Part shown: piece after piece, positions 61,277-64,000 of the stretch
How positions within the stretch are numbered: position 1 is the first letter of the stretch
Layout: every line of letters begins with the position of its first letter
Assembly (NCBI GenBank): GCA_902792985.1
Contig: CADBBT010000003.1
Span: 62,001-126,000, forward strand
DNA from: Oscillospiraceae bacterium
GTDB lineage: Bacteria; Bacillota; Clostridia; Oscillospirales; Acutalibacteraceae
Length of the DNA: 64,000 nucleotides
Direction of reading: 5' to 3'
Notes under the pieces: model-generated
The model's input: the letters and a program-made list of their open reading frames with translations, nothing else
The model's database searches: none
Told to the model about the DNA's origin: nothing
Position numbers and translations under genes: made by a program

Positions 61277-62059
61277 ATGGCAATTTTGGAAGTGCGCAAT
61301 CTGCACAAGAGCTTCGGCAAGCATGAGGTGCTCAAAGGTATCTCCTTCTCTCTGGAAAAAGGCAACGTCCTGTCGATCATCGGTTCCTCCGGCAGTGGTA
61401 AAACCACGCTTTTGCGCTGTATCACCTTTTTGGAAACGGCGACCAGCGGCAAGATCCTTGTGGACGGCGACGCCATTTTTGACGGCGAAAGCACTGTCAA
61501 GCCGAATGCTAAAATGCGCCGCGAAAAGCAGCTCAATTTCGGCCTTGTGTTTCAGCAGTTCAATCTGTTCCCGCAATACAACGTGCTGAACAATGTGACG
61601 CTCGCGCCGCGTCTGCGCGCAAAGGAGCGCGAGGACTACAAGCAAAACAAAAAACAGATCCTCGCAGAAATCGACGCCAAAGCAAGGACTCTGCTTGAAA
61701 AAATGGGGCTTTCCGACAAGCTCGACTTTTATCCCTGCCAGCTTTCCGGCGGTCAACAGCAGCGCGTGTCCATTGCACGCGCAATGGCGCTCGAGCCGAA
61801 GATTCTCTTCTTTGACGAGCCGACCAGCGCGCTCGACCCGGAGCTGACCGGCGAGATTCTGAAAGTCATCCGCGAACTTGCGGACGAGCACATGACGATG
61901 GTGATCGTCACGCACGAGATGACCTTTGCCAAAGAGGTTTCGGATTACATCGTGTTCATGGACGGCGGTGTGATCGCCGAGGAGGGTGCGGCTAAAGAGC
62001 TGATCGAGCACCCGAAAACGGAGCGTCTGCAGGCGTTCCTCAGCAAGATCAGTGATTAA
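61277..62059 (+). CDS. Polar amino-acid ABC transporter ATP-binding protein
   Basis: 260 residues. Walker A IGSSGSGKTTLLRC, Q-loop VFQQFNLFPQYNVL, ABC signature LSGGQQQRVSIARAMAL, Walker B ILFFDEPTSALDPELTG, and H-loop VTHEMTFAKEV. Type of GlnQ/HisP. A roughly 20-residue insert in the helical domain (RLRAKEREDYKQNKKQILAE) is longer than in E. coli GlnQ. Ends the operon before a GC-rich terminator. Confidence 0.95.
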   Translation: MAILEVRNLHKSFGKHEVLKGISFSLEKGNVLSIIGSSGSGKTTLLRCITFLETATSGKILVDGDAIFDGESTVKPNAKMRREKQLNFGLVFQQFNLFPQYNVLNNVTLAPRLRAKEREDYKQNKKQILAEIDAKARTLLEKMGLSDKLDFYPCQLSGGQQQRVSIARAMALEPKILFFDEPTSALDPELTGEILKVIRELADEHMTMVIVTHEMTFAKEVSDYIVFMDGGVIAEEGAAKELIEHPKTERLQAFLSKISD

Positions 62060-62077
62060 ATTACCAATCCGTTTCGC

Positions 62078-62101
62078 GGGCCGCTTTTTGCGGCCCGTTT
62101 T
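62078..62101 (+). terminator. Intrinsic terminator of the ABC operon
   Basis: GGGCCGC, TTTTT loop, GCGGCCC, then GTTTT. It abuts the foldback element that follows. Confidence 0.75.
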
Positions 62102-62223
62102 CACGCGCGGGATCCCGCGCGTGAAAAGGCGGCGGCGGAACGCCTCGCGCAACGCGCGAGGCTGCCGGAGCGCTTCGCGCTCCGGGCCGCGCGGCATTCG
62201 CCGCGCGGTTCCGCCGCCGCCTT
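62102..62223. repeat. Cloverleaf-like foldback element (copy B) with adjoining palindrome
   Basis: A perfect 22-bp palindrome at 62102-62123 (half-site CACGCGCGGGA) precedes a 16-bp perfect inverted repeat (AAGGCGGCGGCGGAAC at 62126-62141 with 62208-62223). Inside are three hairpins: GCCTCGCGC/GCGCGAGGC (62142-62162), CCGGAGCGC/GCGCTCCGG (62165-62185), and CCGCGCGGC/GCCGCGCGG (62187-62208). Same plan as copy A at 55234-55369. Confidence 0.85.
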
Positions 62224-62262
62224 CGCCGCGCAGCAAAGCTGTGCGGCAAGCAACGTAAACCG

Positions 62263-62300
62263 AAAAACGCGCACCGTCAGCTTTTGCCGACCGTGCGCGC
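62263..62300 (-). terminator. Intrinsic terminator after the third hydrolase
   Basis: CGCGCAC..GTC and GAC..GTGCGCG pair; reading minus, TTTTT follows. Confidence 0.65.
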
Positions 62301-62321
62301 GTATTATTTGTATTGTCCTTT

Positions 62322-63911
62322 TCAGAACGGTTTCACTGCCTGAAACAGCACCGTGACCATGTGTCTGAGATCCGCAACAATCTGCTGCGCCTGCGCCGCA
62401 AAGCCCTCTTCGCGCACGCGGTTGCCTAAAATGTCGCAGTTGTTTTCCGTCGTCAGCGGCGCAAGAGAGCCGTCCGGCAGATAGACCATATACTGCGGAT
62501 AAGCAGGGTTGTCCCAAACGGTCGGCTGTCCGTCAGCGCACAGGATCCATTGCAGCATCTGCTGCTCCTGGCGCGTTTTGAGCGGCACGCTGGTAATCGT
62601 GTCTGTGTGGCTGGAATTCTTCACAAACCAGGTCTGGTCGGGAAACGCGCAAGTGGACGCGTCGATCTTGCGGTCCGGAGAGATATAGTTCTTCTCCGGG
62701 TGCAGCTGCTGCACATAGGAATCCGGCAGCGTTTCGTCATAGTTTGCGCAGGTTGCGCCGAGTGAACTGTATTTCACATCCACAACAAAGTCCGAATCGT
62801 TCTCGCGCGAGTCCACGATCGGAGCCAGCGGGTAGCCGTATTTCGTCAGCACGGAAATGCCGACACCCTGCTTCATCATTGCACGGAAGGTCTCGATCTC
62901 GTGCTCCTGCACAGTGTGGTAAAAATCGACCTTTTTATAAAAGGTATCCGTAACAACACCGGCAGCGAACTCATTGCGCACACCGTCATAGTATTCGGCC
63001 GGGATCAGCGCCCAGAAGCCCGGGATGCGGCCGAAAATGTACGGCAGCGATTCCGTGTACAGCCGGTCAAACAGCCCGATCACCATCTTATCGATCAAAT
63101 CAACGCCGGCGCCCACGATCCCCTGCTGATACAGAATGTCCAGCGCAGCGCGCAGCAGCTCGCCTTTGAGGTCGGTACCGAGCATCGCGTTCGCCGCAGC
63201 CATGATCGACGCGTTGTCCATGCTGAGGTTGTTCTCAAACGGGTCGCCGCAGGTGCTGGAGCCGTTCAGTGCGCCCATGTAAAGGATCACATCGTCGAGA
63301 TATTCCCTGCCATAGACGTACATATAGGTGGAGGTCACGCAGGTGCCCATGCTGTGCGCGATGAGCTTGACCTTTTTTGCGCCCGTGCATTCACAAACGT
63401 ATTCAATAAAATCGTGCAGCTTTTGCGCAAGCGTGCGCAGATCGAGCCGCCAGTCATAGCTGTAATAGATCGGATCCTCGGCGGTATAGCCCACGTCGTC
63501 GTGATATTTTTCACGGATCTTTTCCGGCGCCGGACGTATATATGCCGTGCCGGTGTAGCTGTTGATCGGCACGCCGTCTTCGTCGCAGCGGATGCCGTCA
63601 AACAGACGCAGCGCCGCCTGGTTGAGCGGATACTTCCAATTGAGCTCACGTTTGGTGTAAAGCCGCTTTGCCGCAGTTTCTGCAAGCGCCTGCGCCGCAG
63701 CGGTGATGACCTCTTTGCTCGGCGGAAAAAGCTGCTCACCGGTCGCCCGGTCAATGGTCTTTGTGGACATGAAGCCGGCAACGAAGATCACCGGAACTTC
63801 GTTTTTGGTTTTGGGCTTTGCCGCAGACGCGGCCACCGCAAGGCTGCTCAGCAAAAGCAGCGACAGCAGCGCGCATAACAATCGGCACAAATGTTTTTTT
63901 GTGGTGTTCAT
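62322..63911 (-). CDS. Secreted alpha/beta-hydrolase with Ser nucleophile (paralogue 3)
   Basis: 529 residues from ATG 63911 (GAGGGG box about 10 nt before); upstream codons would precede the signal peptide (RLLCALLSLLLLSSLAVAA). It belongs to the family of the 15-kb and 26-kb proteins but has the standard elbow VKLIAHSMGTCVTSTYMY with S187. Other shared blocks: YYSYDWRLDLRTLAQKLHDF (LCAT-like), IPGFWALIPAEYYD, and ISPDRKIDASTCAFPDQTW with KNSSHTD, probably carrying the catalytic His. Likely an extracellular lipase, esterase or acyltransferase; substrate unknown. Confidence 0.85.
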   Translation of the reverse strand: MNTTKKHLCRLLCALLSLLLLSSLAVAASAAKPKTKNEVPVIFVAGFMSTKTIDRATGEQLFPPSKEVITAAAQALAETAAKRLYTKRELNWKYPLNQAALRLFDGIRCDEDGVPINSYTGTAYIRPAPEKIREKYHDDVGYTAEDPIYYSYDWRLDLRTLAQKLHDFIEYVCECTGAKKVKLIAHSMGTCVTSTYMYVYGREYLDDVILYMGALNGSSTCGDPFENNLSMDNASIMAAANAMLGTDLKGELLRAALDILYQQGIVGAGVDLIDKMVIGLFDRLYTESLPYIFGRIPGFWALIPAEYYDGVRNEFAAGVVTDTFYKKVDFYHTVQEHEIETFRAMMKQGVGISVLTKYGYPLAPIVDSRENDSDFVVDVKYSSLGATCANYDETLPDSYVQQLHPEKNYISPDRKIDASTCAFPDQTWFVKNSSHTDTITSVPLKTRQEQQMLQWILCADGQPTVWDNPAYPQYMVYLPDGSLAPLTTENNCDILGNRVREEGFAAQAQQIVADLRHMVTVLFQAVKPF

Positions 63912-64000
63912 AATACCAAATCCCCTCATGGCACAGATCAGCGCCATTATTTTATTTATTAGCATTATATAAGAGAAATCTCATTTCTTCAAGCCGCAGA

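Overview
The window reads as a chromosomal segment of a GC-rich, Gram-positive gut-type Firmicute, most likely an Oscillospirales/Ruminococcaceae-like Clostridium. The grounds are AGGAGG-type ribosome binding sites, TTGACA-17-TATAAT promoters, a dimer-type glycyl-tRNA synthetase, YerC, WalJ next to RlmH, MgtC, an AI-2E/YtvI permease, and many secreted proteins built from BspA-type leucine-rich repeats, FN3-like modules and Cys/His-rich C-terminal tails. No rRNA, CRISPR array, transposase or phage gene was seen. The species cannot be named from sequence alone.

Layout. 1-4.1 kb: a partial secreted LRR protein, then murA, walJ and rlmH. 4.1-9.3 kb: a 53-residue protein, a CotH-kinase protein, a GH25 muramidase and a secreted metallophosphoesterase. 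9.3-20 kb: metabolism (sugar isomerase-like protein, lipoprotein, aspartokinase, homoserine dehydrogenase, AI-2E permease, MTA/SAH nucleosidase, MBL hydrolase, CoA-acylating semialdehyde dehydrogenase) with one secreted alpha/beta-hydrolase. 20-24.5 kb: a giant secreted LRR plus 8 x 112-residue repeat protein broken by a 35-bp duplication. 24.5-32.5 kb: MgtC, a Lys-rich anchored protein, a metal chaperone, a second secreted hydrolase, a GPH sugar symporter, a P-loop ATPase and galT. 32.5-42.1 kb: a dense cell-surface cluster (FN3 proteins, LRR proteins, a membrane-anchored HTH-lipase fusion, a GH43-like enzyme, and an LRR protein translationally coupled to an MFS transporter). 44-50.7 kb: a frameshifted pectate-lyase-like protein, tRNA-Arg with tRNA-derived remnants, GH30, an AlaA-like aminotransferase and another LRR/FN3 protein. 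51-64 kb: glyQS, rarA, yebC, a YdcF-like protein, hslO, a methyltransferase, yerC, a hydrolase, a polar amino-acid ABC operon and a third secreted hydrolase paralogue.

How it fits together: housekeeping genes (wall precursor synthesis, aspartate-family amino acids, translation, recombination) alternate with surface proteins that probably bind, cut or sense polysaccharide, lipid or wall material. Sugar import (GPH, MFS) and intracellular glycosidases (GH43, GH30, GalT) suggest use of plant or mucin oligosaccharides.

Most notable: (1) recurring C-terminal Cys/His plus hydrophobic-helix tails on unrelated secreted enzymes, with two of the carrier genes frameshifted just before or within reach of the tail; (2) an XRE-HTH/transmembrane/family I.5 lipase fusion; (3) a secreted hydrolase family in which the nucleophile Ser is replaced by Cys in two of three paralogues; (4) heptanucleotide repeat arrays that begin at or just after stop codons; (5) two cloverleaf-like foldback elements and a 20-bp-TIR MITE-like element; (6) promoters whose -35 box lies in the preceding terminator.
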